From positions 248,001 to 312,000 of the forward strand of contig JADJIH010000002.1 in the NCBI GenBank assembly GCA_016707115.1: a stretch of 64,000 bases of DNA, in the 5' to 3' direction. Origin of the DNA: Ignavibacteriales bacterium. Lineage in GTDB: Bacteria > Bacteroidota > Ignavibacteria > Ignavibacteriales > Ignavibacteriaceae. The notes beneath the pieces are model-generated. The model was not told the origin of the DNA and did no database searches. It was given only the letters and a program-made list of their open reading frames with translations. Position 1 is the stretch's first letter. Every line of letters begins with the position of its first letter. Of this stretch, positions 19,162-27,799 are shown in pieces. A program made the position numbers and the translations under genes.

Positions 19162-19491
19162 TTATTTTTTACCCACAAATTTCTTTCCATCTTCACTTAA
19201 ATTCTTTGAATACTTTTCTGGATTCTTTGCAAACTTAGTATCACAACCTGGACAACAGAAAGCATAAACTTTTCCATTATACTCAACTGTCGGAGAATCA
19301 TCTTCTATCGCATTTCCTTTAACGGGACAAACTTTATTCCATGGTTCTTTTGAAATAGTTTTCGTACTATCTTTTACTATTTCAACAGAATGATGCGGAT
19401 CTTTTAATCCACTGCTAGTTTTATCCTGTGCAAAATTTATTGCACTTACACAAAATACAACTGCAAGAACGAACACGAATTGTCTTAACAT
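19162..19491 (-). CDS. exported YHS-domain-like metal-binding protein
   Basis: The 109-residue protein has a signal peptide (about residues 1-21, ending INFAQ) and a YHS-type domain: CPVKGNAIEDDSP, VEYNGKVYAFCCPGCDTKFAKNPEKY. The Cys residues in CPVKG and CCPGC are those used for metal binding in YHS/TRASH-like domains. A periplasmic metal-sensing or buffering role, often copper or another soft metal, is plausible. It precedes a TonB receptor, a Cys-rich small protein and a permease, all on the same strand, which supports a metal-handling group. Confidence 0.82.
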   Translation of the reverse strand: MLRQFVFVLAVVFCVSAINFAQDKTSSGLKDPHHSVEIVKDSTKTISKEPWNKVCPVKGNAIEDDSPTVEYNGKVYAFCCPGCDTKFAKNPEKYSKNLSEDGKKFVGKK

Positions 19492-19511
19492 TTTTTGCTC
19501 CTTTTTTTTAT

Positions 19512-19583
19512 GTCACACTGAGCGAAACCTAAGTGCGACAAAGAATTAATTGAAGGTCATCCTTCGACTTCTCTCAGGATGAC
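19512..19583. repeat. intergenic inverted repeat, GTCACACTGAGCG family, degenerate copy 3
   Basis: Begins GTCACACTGAGCGAAACC and ends CTTCTCTCAGGATGAC, with several mismatches relative to copy 2, which lies only about 370 bases away on the other side of the YHS gene. It lies between the TonB receptor stop and the YHS gene start. Confidence 0.75.
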
Positions 19584-19593
19584 TATGATTATT

Positions 19594-21810
19594 TTACAAT
19601 ACACTCAATCTAACACCTAAATAAAACTTAGTTCCATCAATCGGTCCCCAAATCATCGAGGCATCAAAATAATCACCAAACGGATCATCTGATGCAATTA
19701 TCGGATTATCCTGTTTGTAGTTTGTAAGATTCTCAACTCCAAGATAAATATCTACCATTTCTATCTTTTTTGTTATCTGCGCATTCACAGTTAAGTATGC
19801 TGGAAAACTTTCTTCTCTTTGATACTCAACTGGATTTTCACTTGTGCTCGGGATTCTTCCATTACCATTTAACAAGAAGGATGAATCAAATAGCCAGCTG
19901 CTTCCTTCGGTAGCATAAGACAAAGTTAGTAATCCTTTATACTTGCTTGCTAACGGTTTTATCAAAAGCTGATCACCATAATTTGCTCTAACATCTGTAA
20001 ATCTTATAGCAGCAGAAATATCAAATCTGTCTATTAACTGATAGGCCATTTCTAGCTGATAATTATTCGAAAATGATTTTCCGATCAAATCATAAAATCT
20101 AACTTCTCTAACAGCAGCATCAATATCAACAACTGTTTGTTTTAAAAAATCAGTACGATAATACTCGGCAGTTACCCGCAATTCACGATCATTAATAGAG
20201 ATATATCTTGTAAGATTCAATCCGTAATTCCATGCTTCTTCATAAGAAGGATTATCAATTACAACAAAGTATCGTGAGCTTGCAAGATAATTAAGATTTT
20301 CTGCAAACAGATTTACAGACCTATATCCTTTGCCTGCTGAAGCTCGGAGAGTTGTGTTCTCATCAATATTGTACTTTATGTGCAATCTTGGGGTAAAGAA
20401 TGTTCCATATAAATTATGAAAATCTACTCTCGCTCCTGGAACAATTGTTAATACATTCGTTGGTGAATAAGTGTACTCTGCAAATATTCCGGGACGTGAT
20501 TCATTTCTACTAAAATTTATTCCATCAAATGATTCATCATACTTATCTAATGCAAAACTTCCTCCAACAGTTACTGAGTGAATATCATCTTCGGTCTTTG
20601 TTTGAAACAGCAGATTAGCATAAAATGTTTTTTGATCTCCATTATATTGTCTTAGTCCTATCAAAGATTTTTGATTATGCCATTGTGCATTTAAAATCAA
20701 TCCAACACTTGTATAAGCTTCGTCATCAAACACATAACCATTTTTTGCAAACACCTCATAACGCTTTGTATCAATATTTATTTGGTACGGATGATCCAAA
20801 TGAATACCAGTATTTGAGTGTGATTCTGTTGTTTGTCCGCCTCTTCTTTCTTCATTTAATATTTGCACACCAAACTGAGATTCAAATCCTTTAAAGGATT
20901 GATACTTCCATCTGTTTATAAAATTAAACTGCTTAACATTTGGTTGATCTCTGAACGAATCGTGATTATCATCCATAGCTTTCTGATTGAAATCAGCATG
21001 TGCCAGAATCATTGTACTAAGATTTTCGTTTAAGTGGGTTGCTACATTCGCATTCAAATCAGTTTTTAAGTGCGAACTTTGAAATGCGTTAAAGTAATAT
21101 CTCTCCAGATCATCCGGTTTTTTGTATTCAAAATTTATCTGCCCTGTTACAGATTCATATCCATTTACAACTGAAGCAGCGCCTTTTGAAATACTTATTG
21201 ATGTCATCCATGGTCCGGGAACATAACCTAAACCGAAAGTACTGCCTAATCCTTTTAGAGTTGGAATATTTTCAAACAATGTTTGAGTATATAATCCTGA
21301 TAGACCAAGTAACTGGATTTGTTTTGCACCCGTTACAGCATCCTGAAACTGAACATCAACAGAAGCGTTAGTAGTAAAGCTTTCTGAAAGATTGCAACAC
21401 GCAGCTTTTAATAATTCTTTGGATGTGATTACTTCCGTCTGCTTTGCATCAAGTTCATCAATGAATTTTGAGAGTGACGTGCCGGTAACTACAACTTCCT
21501 TCAGCTCACGATTTATAGATAAAGTTATTTCAATCGTATCCAGGTCTAGTGGAATTTCCATATCAACGGGTTCATATCCAATATAACTTACAACAAGATG
21601 AAGATGATCTGAATCAATTTTCTTTAATTCGAAAAATCCATTTTCATCTGTAGTAGTTCCAACCTGAGTTCCTTCCCAAAAAACATTTGTTCCAATTAGT
21701 GGGATCTTTTCCCCTTTGTCGTCAAGCTCGTAAACATTTCCCTTTAAGCTCTGAGAGAAAAGATTTATTGATATCATAAGAGCAAAAAGTGAATAAAAAA
21801 TTAATTTCAT
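19594..21810 (-). CDS. TonB-dependent outer-membrane receptor
   Basis: The 738-residue protein has a signal peptide (about 1-19), a CarboxypepD_reg-like domain (about 22-105, with GTNVFWEGTQVGTTTDENG), a plug domain (about 120-225) and a beta-barrel ending in FYLGVRLSVL. The plug contains a paired cysteine in LLKAACCNLSESF and the phrase GAKQIQLLGLSGLYTQ, a form I associate with receptors next to metal-handling genes in Bacteroidota. It would import a ligand across the outer membrane using TonB energy. The neighbouring YHS, Cys-rich and TauE-like genes suggest a metal or sulfur-linked substrate. The substrate is inferred, not shown. Confidence 0.9.
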   Translation of the reverse strand: MKLIFYSLFALMISINLFSQSLKGNVYELDDKGEKIPLIGTNVFWEGTQVGTTTDENGFFELKKIDSDHLHLVVSYIGYEPVDMEIPLDLDTIEITLSINRELKEVVVTGTSLSKFIDELDAKQTEVITSKELLKAACCNLSESFTTNASVDVQFQDAVTGAKQIQLLGLSGLYTQTLFENIPTLKGLGSTFGLGYVPGPWMTSISISKGAASVVNGYESVTGQINFEYKKPDDLERYYFNAFQSSHLKTDLNANVATHLNENLSTMILAHADFNQKAMDDNHDSFRDQPNVKQFNFINRWKYQSFKGFESQFGVQILNEERRGGQTTESHSNTGIHLDHPYQINIDTKRYEVFAKNGYVFDDEAYTSVGLILNAQWHNQKSLIGLRQYNGDQKTFYANLLFQTKTEDDIHSVTVGGSFALDKYDESFDGINFSRNESRPGIFAEYTYSPTNVLTIVPGARVDFHNLYGTFFTPRLHIKYNIDENTTLRASAGKGYRSVNLFAENLNYLASSRYFVVIDNPSYEEAWNYGLNLTRYISINDRELRVTAEYYRTDFLKQTVVDIDAAVREVRFYDLIGKSFSNNYQLEMAYQLIDRFDISAAIRFTDVRANYGDQLLIKPLASKYKGLLTLSYATEGSSWLFDSSFLLNGNGRIPSTSENPVEYQREESFPAYLTVNAQITKKIEMVDIYLGVENLTNYKQDNPIIASDDPFGDYFDASMIWGPIDGTKFYLGVRLSVL

Positions 21811-21845
21811 TGTATACCTAATTTGTTAAATAACTTAATTGTGCA

Positions 21846-21917
21846 GTCATTCTTATCAAGTTATCGAGCGAAAGAATCTATATATCTTTACAGTTTCCTC
21901 ACTTCGTTCGGAATGAC
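21846..21917. repeat. degenerate intergenic inverted repeat
   Basis: Begins GTCATTCTTATCAAG and ends CACTTCGTTCGGAATGAC, so the ends GTCATTC/GAATGAC pair and the middle matches poorly. It looks like an eroded relative of the other hairpin repeats. It lies between the Cys-rich gene and the TonB receptor start. Confidence 0.55.
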
Positions 21918-21932
21918 ATCCTTATAAAAATT

Positions 21933-22442
21933 TTAACAAATAGGTGTATCTATTTTTAGCTGGTGTATTGTTTGCAGAAGTTGTTTGCCAAATACAGGCG
22001 GTGGCAGATCTTTATTATTTAATACAATTACGGGTATTGAGTTTTGGAGCTCAATAATATTTAATGATATAACGACAAAATAGTTTTCTAATAAACTTAT
22101 CTTTTGCTCAATGGGTGGAAATAAACTGCTCTCCAGTTGATTGCTTTCAATAGAAGAAGTGCAACATGAAAGTTCTTGGGAAGTGATGACAATTAAATCA
22201 GATGTAGTAATCGATTCTGAGTCACAACAATTTGATTGGATAATTTCTTCTTCAATTTTACAGCAGTCATCAATTTCTTCAGCCAATTGATGGTCTTTTT
22301 CGCAACTGGGAGTTTCTATTAATGATACTGCAGAAAAATTGTGTGAAGCACAAATATGCTTGTAAACTTGAAAACCAGTAGTGCTTATTAGTAGTGTTAA
22401 AGCAACTATTGATGTAAAGATATTTTTAACTAATAATTTCAA
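21933..22442 (-). CDS. small exported Cys-rich protein of the HYC_CC_PP type
   Basis: The 169-residue protein has an N-terminal hydrophobic signal segment, then YKHICASHNF, four Cys pairs or clusters (DDCCK, NCCD, LSCCTS and a terminal PIC) and NKDLPPPVFGK near the C-terminus. This H-x-C / CC / PP order matches a small family seen next to TonB receptors in Bacteroidota. The start codon is TTG (22442) with no good ribosome site, so the start is uncertain. The paired Cys residues suggest metal binding in the periplasm. It lies 120 bases upstream of the TonB receptor on the same strand. Confidence 0.72.
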   Translation of the reverse strand: MKLLVKNIFTSIVALTLLISTTGFQVYKHICASHNFSAVSLIETPSCEKDHQLAEEIDDCCKIEEEIIQSNCCDSESITTSDLIVITSQELSCCTSSIESNQLESSLFPPIEQKISLLENYFVVISLNIIELQNSIPVIVLNNKDLPPPVFGKQLLQTIHQLKIDTPIC

Positions 22443-22522
22443 TTGCCAATTATATAAAGTTGATTTATTTACACGCTAAAATAAGCGGAATATCACTAAA
22501 AGCAAGTGATTTAGTAGCACTT

Positions 22523-23253
22523 TTAAATTATGCCCATACCCAATAACACTGCAAGGATAATTATCAAACCCGAAACCATAATCTGTAAAGAGTTTAAAGT
22601 TACTTTCTTCAATAGTTTTTTGCCAAAGAAGGCTCCAACAAAAGCTGAAAATGTTGCAAAAATTATGTATGAAATGTTATCGCTAATTCCAGCAGAAAAA
22701 AACTTTGAGAAGTAAACTGAGAGCCGAGTAAGATCTACAAGACATGCGATCGTAACACCTGTTGCAATAAATGCTTCTTTGGATAATCCGGCTTTTAATA
22801 AAAACGCACTTCTAAAAGCGCCTTGATGCCCTGATAGCCCGCCGAAAAATCCACTTAAGGCACCGCCGATATAAAGTTTGTTCGCATCAAACTGAATATT
22901 TTTTAATGAAGGAACAATTTCCATCATCGCAAAAACTATCATAAGAATTGAAACAATAATCTTTATCGGATAAATAAAAAGTTCAGTGCTAAAAGATAGC
23001 AATCTTACCAAAATGCGAAAATAATTGCGGGCACTCCGAACTTTATAGCAACTTTTATATTTATGTCTTTGCCAACAAGTCCTAACTTGAAAATATTATT
23101 TAACAGATGCACAATTCCAGTAAGTGCGATTGCAATATCAATCGGAAAGAATATTGCAAACACCGGAGTAAGGATTGTTCCCAATCCAAATCCAGTAAAA
23201 AAAGTCATTAGTGATGTTAGAAGCGCTGTTAATGAAATAATTATTATATCCAT
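22523..23253 (-). CDS. TauE/SafE-family membrane permease, interrupted by a frameshift
   Basis: Two frames together make one protein: 23253-23005 encodes the first 82 residues (FFTGFGLGTILTPVFAIFFP, three membrane segments), and 23011-22523 encodes the remainder (GGLSGHQGAFRSAFLLKAGL, four to five segments). Adding one base in the TTTTGG run near 23008 joins them into about 243 residues, the normal length for TauE/SafE (DUF81) proteins. This family exports or imports sulfur compounds and organic anions; some members are linked to metal genes. The gene starts close to the low-complexity stretch at 23286-23388, where sequence quality is doubtful. The break is probably a sequence error. Confidence 0.78.
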
Positions 23254-23285
23254 AATTAAATATAAAATTTATTTAGTGTTGGAAA

Positions 23286-23388
23286 ATTTAAAGTAAATTT
23301 GTTTTTTGTGGGGGTGGGAAAAAAAAAATTTTTTTTTTTGGGGGGGTGGGTTTTAAAGGGGGTGTTTTGGGGGGGGGGGGGGGTGGTG
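23286..23388. other. low-complexity poly-G/poly-A/poly-T stretch without any C, probable artefact
   Basis: About 100 bases on the plus strand contain only A, G and T, with runs of ten A, eleven T and up to about 17 G. This is unlike every other part of the AT-rich window, where G runs are short. It resembles low-signal base calling or a poorly closed gap. It lies just upstream of the frameshifted TauE-like gene and downstream of the nrfA terminator. Confidence 0.85.
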
Positions 23389-23425
23389 TAATTCCACATC
23401 AACGTTCCTGGCAAATTAAAGAAAA

Positions 23426-23449
23426 AAGAGGTGCATCACTGCACCTCTT
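23426..23449 (-). terminator. intrinsic terminator after nrfA
   Basis: A perfect ten-base stem AAGAGGTGCA/TGCACCTCTT with a four-base TCAC loop lies 27 bases past the nrfA stop. On the minus strand the stem is followed by a run of T, as expected for rho-independent termination of the nrf transcript. Confidence 0.88.
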
Positions 23450-23476
23450 AAAAAAGTCACTCACAACAAACTTAAT

Positions 23477-24976
23477 TTAATTTTTTATTTTATACTCGTA
23501 CAAAAATCCCTGGCGCTTTTTAGCATCTTCATCCCACTTAACGGTTGTAGTGTTTAGAAATTCTTGCTTTGCTTTTTGTAGTTTTGGAATATCAAGTCCA
23601 ATAAACTTCTGAGCTTTTTCTTTTGTGGATATATCAGGAAGTTCAACAGGATATTTCCAACCTTGCTTTGAAAATAAAATTGCTAACTCTCTTCTTGCTT
23701 CTTCACCTCGCTGGATTGAAGTACCGAGTACACGTAATGCTTCTACTGGTGCATGGAAACCAAGTGCGTTTGCAGCAGCCACCCAATCCCATCTCCATTG
23801 AGCATGTCGAATAAGTTTTAATATCGGTTTCATCTGTTCATCTGTTGCACCATTATCCCAGGCAGTTTTTGCTTCGATATGAGCAGCAGCTAAAGATTTT
23901 TCTGCCATTCTTCTCAGTTCTTCAATCTTATCCTGTCTATCATAAACATCCTGCATCAATCTATCAGTTTCTTCACGATGGCAAACCTGGCAAGTGTTAG
24001 CAATATTATTAAGCGGTGATTGAATATGATGATCAGTATACTTAACTCCACCTTCGGATTTGTATGGCATATGACAATCTGAACAAGAAACTCCACGAAC
24101 TGCATGTATACCAGTCATAAACAATTCAAAATCAGGATGTTGAGCTTTTAACATTGGTGCCCTGCTAAGTGCATGTGTCCAATCAGAAAATTCTATCTCA
24201 TCAAAATAAGCTTCCATATCGTCTGCACTAAATCCTTTATCCCAAGGAAAAGTTAGATACTTTTCTTCTTTACCTTTAAAGAAATACTCAACATGACACT
24301 GTGCACATACTAGTGAGCGCATTTCCTGTCTGCTGAAACTACTCATATCTTTTCCCTGTCTTTGGTATGCCTCAATTAAAGCAGGACGAGTAATTCTTAA
24401 GTTCATTGTTTTTGGATCGTGGCAATCCTGGCATCCAATAGGATTAACTATTTCAGATCCAAGATCTATCCATTTCTTCTTATAAAAATTTGATGCACCA
24501 ATTTCATTCATTACTCTGGGAACATCCGTACTTTTACAAGTCCAGCAAGTTGCAGGTTGTGGACTATTTTCATTATCCCCTGTTCGTAAAATATTTCTTA
24601 TGTCTTCTATCGCATGACCATGACCTCTGCCTTGATTATACTCTTTTGAAAAAGCATAACCTGCCCACATCACAACAAGCTCAGGATATTTTTCAAGGTA
24701 ATCAATTTTAACTGATCCGCCGTGTTTACTTGCATAAGTTGTATCAAGAGTTTTTAGATATGATTCAAATTCACGTGGATAATTTTCTCCCCAAACTTCA
24801 TTACGCGGTTCCCAATCTTTTAGTGGTTTTACCATTTGAAGAGTTGCAGTTTCACCACGTCTTTCAATTATTGATGATGCAAATAATCCAACTAAAAAAA
24901 CAACAACTGCGGTAACAAAGAATAGCAGCCATCCTAGCCATGGTTTGTTTTTAGTTAATTCACTGATTGGTTTCAT
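23477..24976 (-). CDS. nrfA: ammonia-forming cytochrome c nitrite reductase, catalytic subunit
   Basis: The 499-residue protein has an N-terminal membrane/signal segment (about residues 14-35) and five heme sites. The active-site heme has the special CWTCK motif (144-148). Four CxxCH motifs follow at 182-186, 224-228, 298-302 and 329-333. The CxxCK heme with Lys as axial ligand is diagnostic of NrfA. It reduces nitrite to ammonium with six electrons and can also reduce NO. It follows nrfH by 22 bases and ends in a terminator. The N-terminal anchor is retained, so it may stay membrane-attached with NrfH. Confidence 0.97.
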   Translation of the reverse strand: MKPISELTKNKPWLGWLLFFVTAVVVFLVGLFASSIIERRGETATLQMVKPLKDWEPRNEVWGENYPREFESYLKTLDTTYASKHGGSVKIDYLEKYPELVVMWAGYAFSKEYNQGRGHGHAIEDIRNILRTGDNENSPQPATCWTCKSTDVPRVMNEIGASNFYKKKWIDLGSEIVNPIGCQDCHDPKTMNLRITRPALIEAYQRQGKDMSSFSRQEMRSLVCAQCHVEYFFKGKEEKYLTFPWDKGFSADDMEAYFDEIEFSDWTHALSRAPMLKAQHPDFELFMTGIHAVRGVSCSDCHMPYKSEGGVKYTDHHIQSPLNNIANTCQVCHREETDRLMQDVYDRQDKIEELRRMAEKSLAAAHIEAKTAWDNGATDEQMKPILKLIRHAQWRWDWVAAANALGFHAPVEALRVLGTSIQRGEEARRELAILFSKQGWKYPVELPDISTKEKAQKFIGLDIPKLQKAKQEFLNTTTVKWDEDAKKRQGFLYEYKIKN

Positions 24977-24998
24977 TTATAATCCTAAAATTTATTTA

Positions 24999-25595
24999 TT
25001 AATTATTTTTTGTTTCTAAAATTTTTTCCATCCATTCCGGTATTGGATTTGATAAACCGGGAACTCTTGCATACGGAGTTGATGATAGACTATTAACTCT
25101 TCCATGAGGAACTTCACGATGACAATCCCAGCAATAACCGTCTCCTTCTTCCTGAATTTTTTGATTACCAATTGCTCTTACAGAAATTGGATGAATAACA
25201 TTTGAATGGCATCGAATACAATTTTCCTGAACTGCATTTTTACCAGCTTGTTTGATTTGTATTACTTGCGGTTCCAAACGAAATGTAAACATAAATGAAT
25301 GCCGTAATCCATCTGATGCTTTGAAAAAATATTTGCTTACAATATTATCCTGGGGAACATGACAATCATTGCAAACCGTTACTCTTCCGTGACTTCCATT
25401 TTGCCAGGTTGCGTATTGTGGAGCCATAACATGGCAGTTTACACAGGTTTCTGGTTTATCGGATAAATATGAGGTTGCTTTGCTAAGATGAAGAATCAAA
25501 AATATTAATCCAACTAAAACTCCAAGACTAAACAGCACACCAAATCGCCATTGTGGTGGTGGTTTTATTGTTTTGATTAGATTTTTCATAGGCAA
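24999..25595 (-). CDS. nrfH: cytochrome c nitrite reductase small subunit, quinol-oxidising
   Basis: The 198-residue NapC/NirT-type protein has one N-terminal membrane helix (about 18-38) and four CxxCH heme motifs at 51-55, 75-79, 126-130 and 155-159. NrfH oxidises menaquinol in the membrane and passes electrons to NrfA. The gene directly precedes nrfA and starts one base after the hemerythrin stop, so all three are coupled. A second Met at residue 3 is an alternative start with little effect. Confidence 0.95.
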   Translation of the reverse strand: MPMKNLIKTIKPPPQWRFGVLFSLGVLVGLIFLILHLSKATSYLSDKPETCVNCHVMAPQYATWQNGSHGRVTVCNDCHVPQDNIVSKYFFKASDGLRHSFMFTFRLEPQVIQIKQAGKNAVQENCIRCHSNVIHPISVRAIGNQKIQEEGDGYCWDCHREVPHGRVNSLSSTPYARVPGLSNPIPEWMEKILETKNN

Positions 25596-25596
25596 G

Positions 25597-26088
25597 CTAT
25601 AATTGTTTGTTGTTTGCTTTAATTATACAGGATTTAGTTTGAGGTCTGCTTTCATCAAACTTGTTTTCAATCATCTTTAGTTCTTCATCATTTAATATTG
25701 TTTGAGCTTTTTCAAAAAGCACTCGTTCTTCTTTTCTAATGTGTTCGTTAAGGATTTTTCCAATTTCATCAAGTTGATCAATAAGATTTGGATTATCATC
25801 TAATGATAGAATTTTCTCTTTAAGAATGATATGCTCATTAAGAATTTCGGCAATAAGATTATCAAGTTCAACATCTTTTCCTTTAAGATAAGGAAACACA
25901 AGTTGTTCTTCATCTCTAAAATGATGCTCAAGTTCTTTGTGAAAAATTTCTTTTGCAAAATTCATTTTGCCAGGTAAGTCTTTTGGCAATCCAAGGTATT
26001 CAGGAGCATTTCGTTTAAGCAATTGCGCAAGAAACAATCCATGATGATGATCTTGAGAAAGTGGAATTAGTGCTGGGTGTCTTTTCAT
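25597..26088 (-). CDS. hemerythrin-domain protein
   Basis: The protein has hemerythrin HHE-type di-iron ligands: LSQDHHHGLFLAQ, HKELEHHFRDEEQLVFPYL, LNEHIILKEKI and LNEHIRKEERVLFEKAQ. These His and Glu residues lie on the four-helix bundle in the expected order. Such proteins bind O2 or NO or guard against NO stress. An ATG at 26124 is also in frame, but it lies against an intergenic repeat, and MKRHPALIPLSQDHH is the usual family start, so I use 26088 (163 residues). It is one base upstream of nrfH, which points to NO detoxification or sensing during nitrite reduction. Confidence 0.87.
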   Translation of the reverse strand: MKRHPALIPLSQDHHHGLFLAQLLKRNAPEYLGLPKDLPGKMNFAKEIFHKELEHHFRDEEQLVFPYLKGKDVELDNLIAEILNEHIILKEKILSLDDNPNLIDQLDEIGKILNEHIRKEERVLFEKAQTILNDEELKMIENKFDESRPQTKSCIIKANNKQL

Positions 26089-26119
26089 AAGTAAGTAAAT
26101 TAAAGTGTATGATTCATAC

Positions 26120-26211
26120 GTCACACTGAGTCCCGATTAAATCGGGATAAACTCTGTCGAAGTGTGACTTCAAACTAAAGAAAGTCAGCCTTCGACTTCG
26201 CTCAGTCTGAC
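26120..26211. repeat. intergenic inverted repeat, GTCACACTGAG family, copy with nested palindrome
   Basis: The outer arms are GTCACACTGAG... and ...GACTTCGCTCAGTCTGAC. Unlike other copies, the left half is split by a 15-base perfect palindrome CCCGATTAAATCGGG at 26132-26146 before the CTGTCGAAGTGTGAC part resumes. It separates the NapH-like gene from the hemerythrin-nrfHA group, so read-through or an unseen promoter must serve the latter. Confidence 0.8.
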
Positions 26212-26229
26212 ATTCAATTATAACAATAT

Positions 26230-27322
26230 TTATTTGTTAAGATTTTTGTTATTCATCTCAACTTCTTCATTAAGTTTTTTAAACTCTTTTGTTCCTGTTG
26301 GATGACCATAACTGTTCATATATTTATAGTGCATCAAGTATTCTTCTTTGGTGATTTTATTTTGCCAGTTGCCTGTTAACATTGCAAATCCTGTTACTAA
26401 CATAAAAATTGAAACAACTCCGATAGCTACAACTTTTTTGCTGATCCTTTTTTTCTGCGGAAGTAGTGATTTCAATTCCAGAGTATCTTTAACCGGACAA
26501 ACATCAACGCAATTCAAACAAGTAGAACATTCATCAGATAATAACTGTTTTTACTTTATCAACCTTTATAAAAGATGGACAAGCTTTGTTACAAAGTCCG
26601 CAATCGATACAGCTTGAAGCATTTCTTTGAATTTTATTTGGACTGAGCAAAGAAAGAATCCCAAGTAATGCGCCGTATGGACAAAGAAATCGGCACCAGA
26701 AATTTCTGATCACAATTGAAAGAACAAACAGAACTCCAATTACAATAAGTGCTGTTTGAGAAATGTTTGCAAAGAAGTAATACATCTTTACATCAGAAAC
26801 CTGATTGTACGGACTATCAAGAAAAGATTTTAACGCTAATTCAGACATCAGAAAGATAACAGAGTATGCTAAAAATCCAAGCAGTAAATACTTTAAACTT
26901 CTTAAAGGATAATCCAGCCACTTTGGAAGTTTTAATCTTCGCTTAAAAAACTTTTCTCCAAAATCTCCAACAAGTTCAGAGATAAATCCAATCGGACAAA
27001 ACCAGCTGCAAAATGATTTTCCAAAAACTAATGACATTAAAACGATTGAAAGGAAAATAAAAAATCCTGCCGGATGTGCAGAATGAACTTCTCCAGTAGT
27101 TATAAAAAGATAAAAACTCATGAATGAACTGATTGGAAGAAATCCATCTACACCGGGCGGACGTGAGTAAAATGCAGTCGCGCCATTTGTGACTAAATAT
27201 TGATTGAAGAAATAAAATTCAATTCCGATCCAAACACAAAGTGCGGCAAAAACTGATTGAACAATAAATCTTGTTTTCTGTATCCCCTTTTCATCGTTGC
27301 GAATTATTTTCTTCTTTTCCAT
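26230..27322 (-). CDS. NapH-like membrane iron-sulfur protein, interrupted by a frameshift
   Basis: The first frame (27322-26534, 262 residues) has about four membrane helices, two CxxxCP motifs typical of NapH/CcoG-type proteins (CSWFCPIGFISEL, WCRFLCPYGALLG) and a ferredoxin motif CIDCGLCNKACP. Removing one base near 26540 joins it to a second frame that continues CSTCLNCVDVCPVKDTLEL, a second [4Fe-4S] motif, and one more membrane helix, ending at 26230. The repaired protein is about 363 residues. It probably carries electrons between quinol and a periplasmic partner, or serves redox maturation. It starts 9 bases after an operator-like site shared with the Rrf2 gene. Confidence 0.82.
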
Positions 27323-27330
27323 AATGCTTT

Positions 27331-27352
27331 ATCGGATTATAAAGTCTGATTA
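27331..27352. promoter_or_regulatory. operator-like site 2 for the Rrf2 regulator
   Basis: ATCGGATTATAAAGTCTGAT followed by TA matches the site upstream of the Rrf2 gene (27801-27822) at 18 of 22 positions, in the form ATCRGATTATNNNGTCTGATTA. It lies 8 bases upstream of the NapH-like start, almost the same place as in the other copy. Repression by the Rrf2 protein is inferred. Confidence 0.68.
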
Positions 27353-27366
27353 TCTAATAAAAAATT

Positions 27367-27795
27367 TTATATCTTAATTTTATTTAATGTTTTTTCTTTG
27401 AACTTATCTATCGTTTCTGAGCTTAACATTTCATAAGCTTTAGTTCTAAGTGCACCCCACTGATCGTGAACAGGACAAGGTTTATCAGGTGAACAATTCG
27501 GAAATCCAAGCACGCAGGAATTAAAACTATCCAATCCATCTATCGCTTCAACAATATCAATCAATTTTATTTTGGATGGATGCTTTGCGAGTTTAAATCC
27601 ACCGAACTTTCCTTTTTTGGATTCTATAATTCCGCTTTCGGTTAAGCTTTGAAGAATTTTAGATATGAACTCTTTTGGGATGTTTAATTTCTTTGAGATT
27701 TCCTCTGCAGGACAAACACATTCTTCATCACGGGCAGCCATAAAAAGAACTGCCTGCAAACCATACTCACACTTTTTTGAAAAAAATACTGTCAT
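27367..27795 (-). CDS. Rrf2-family iron-sulfur transcription regulator, NsrR-like
   Basis: The 142-residue protein has the Rrf2 winged-helix domain (CEYGLQAVLFMA, AEEISKKLNIPKEFISKIL, GIIESKKGKFGGFKLAK) and the three C-terminal cluster ligands Cys94, Cys101 and Cys107 in CVLGFPNCSPDKPCPVH. This Cys spacing resembles NsrR and IscR. NsrR-type proteins hold an Fe-S cluster that NO destroys, which relieves repression. The gene lies upstream of the NapH-like, hemerythrin and nrfHA genes on the same strand, and similar operator-like sites precede it and the NapH-like gene. NO sensing is the best reading; iron-sulfur status sensing is the alternative. Confidence 0.87.
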   Translation of the reverse strand: MTVFFSKKCEYGLQAVLFMAARDEECVCPAEEISKKLNIPKEFISKILQSLTESGIIESKKGKFGGFKLAKHPSKIKLIDIVEAIDGLDSFNSCVLGFPNCSPDKPCPVHDQWGALRTKAYEMLSSETIDKFKEKTLNKIKI

Positions 27796-27799
27796 TTCT

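Noticed and set aside
23286..23388. Replication origin or regulatory G-quadruplex region
   Set aside because: No DnaA boxes or dnaA/dnaN neighbours, and the C-free pattern is better explained as a sequencing artefact.
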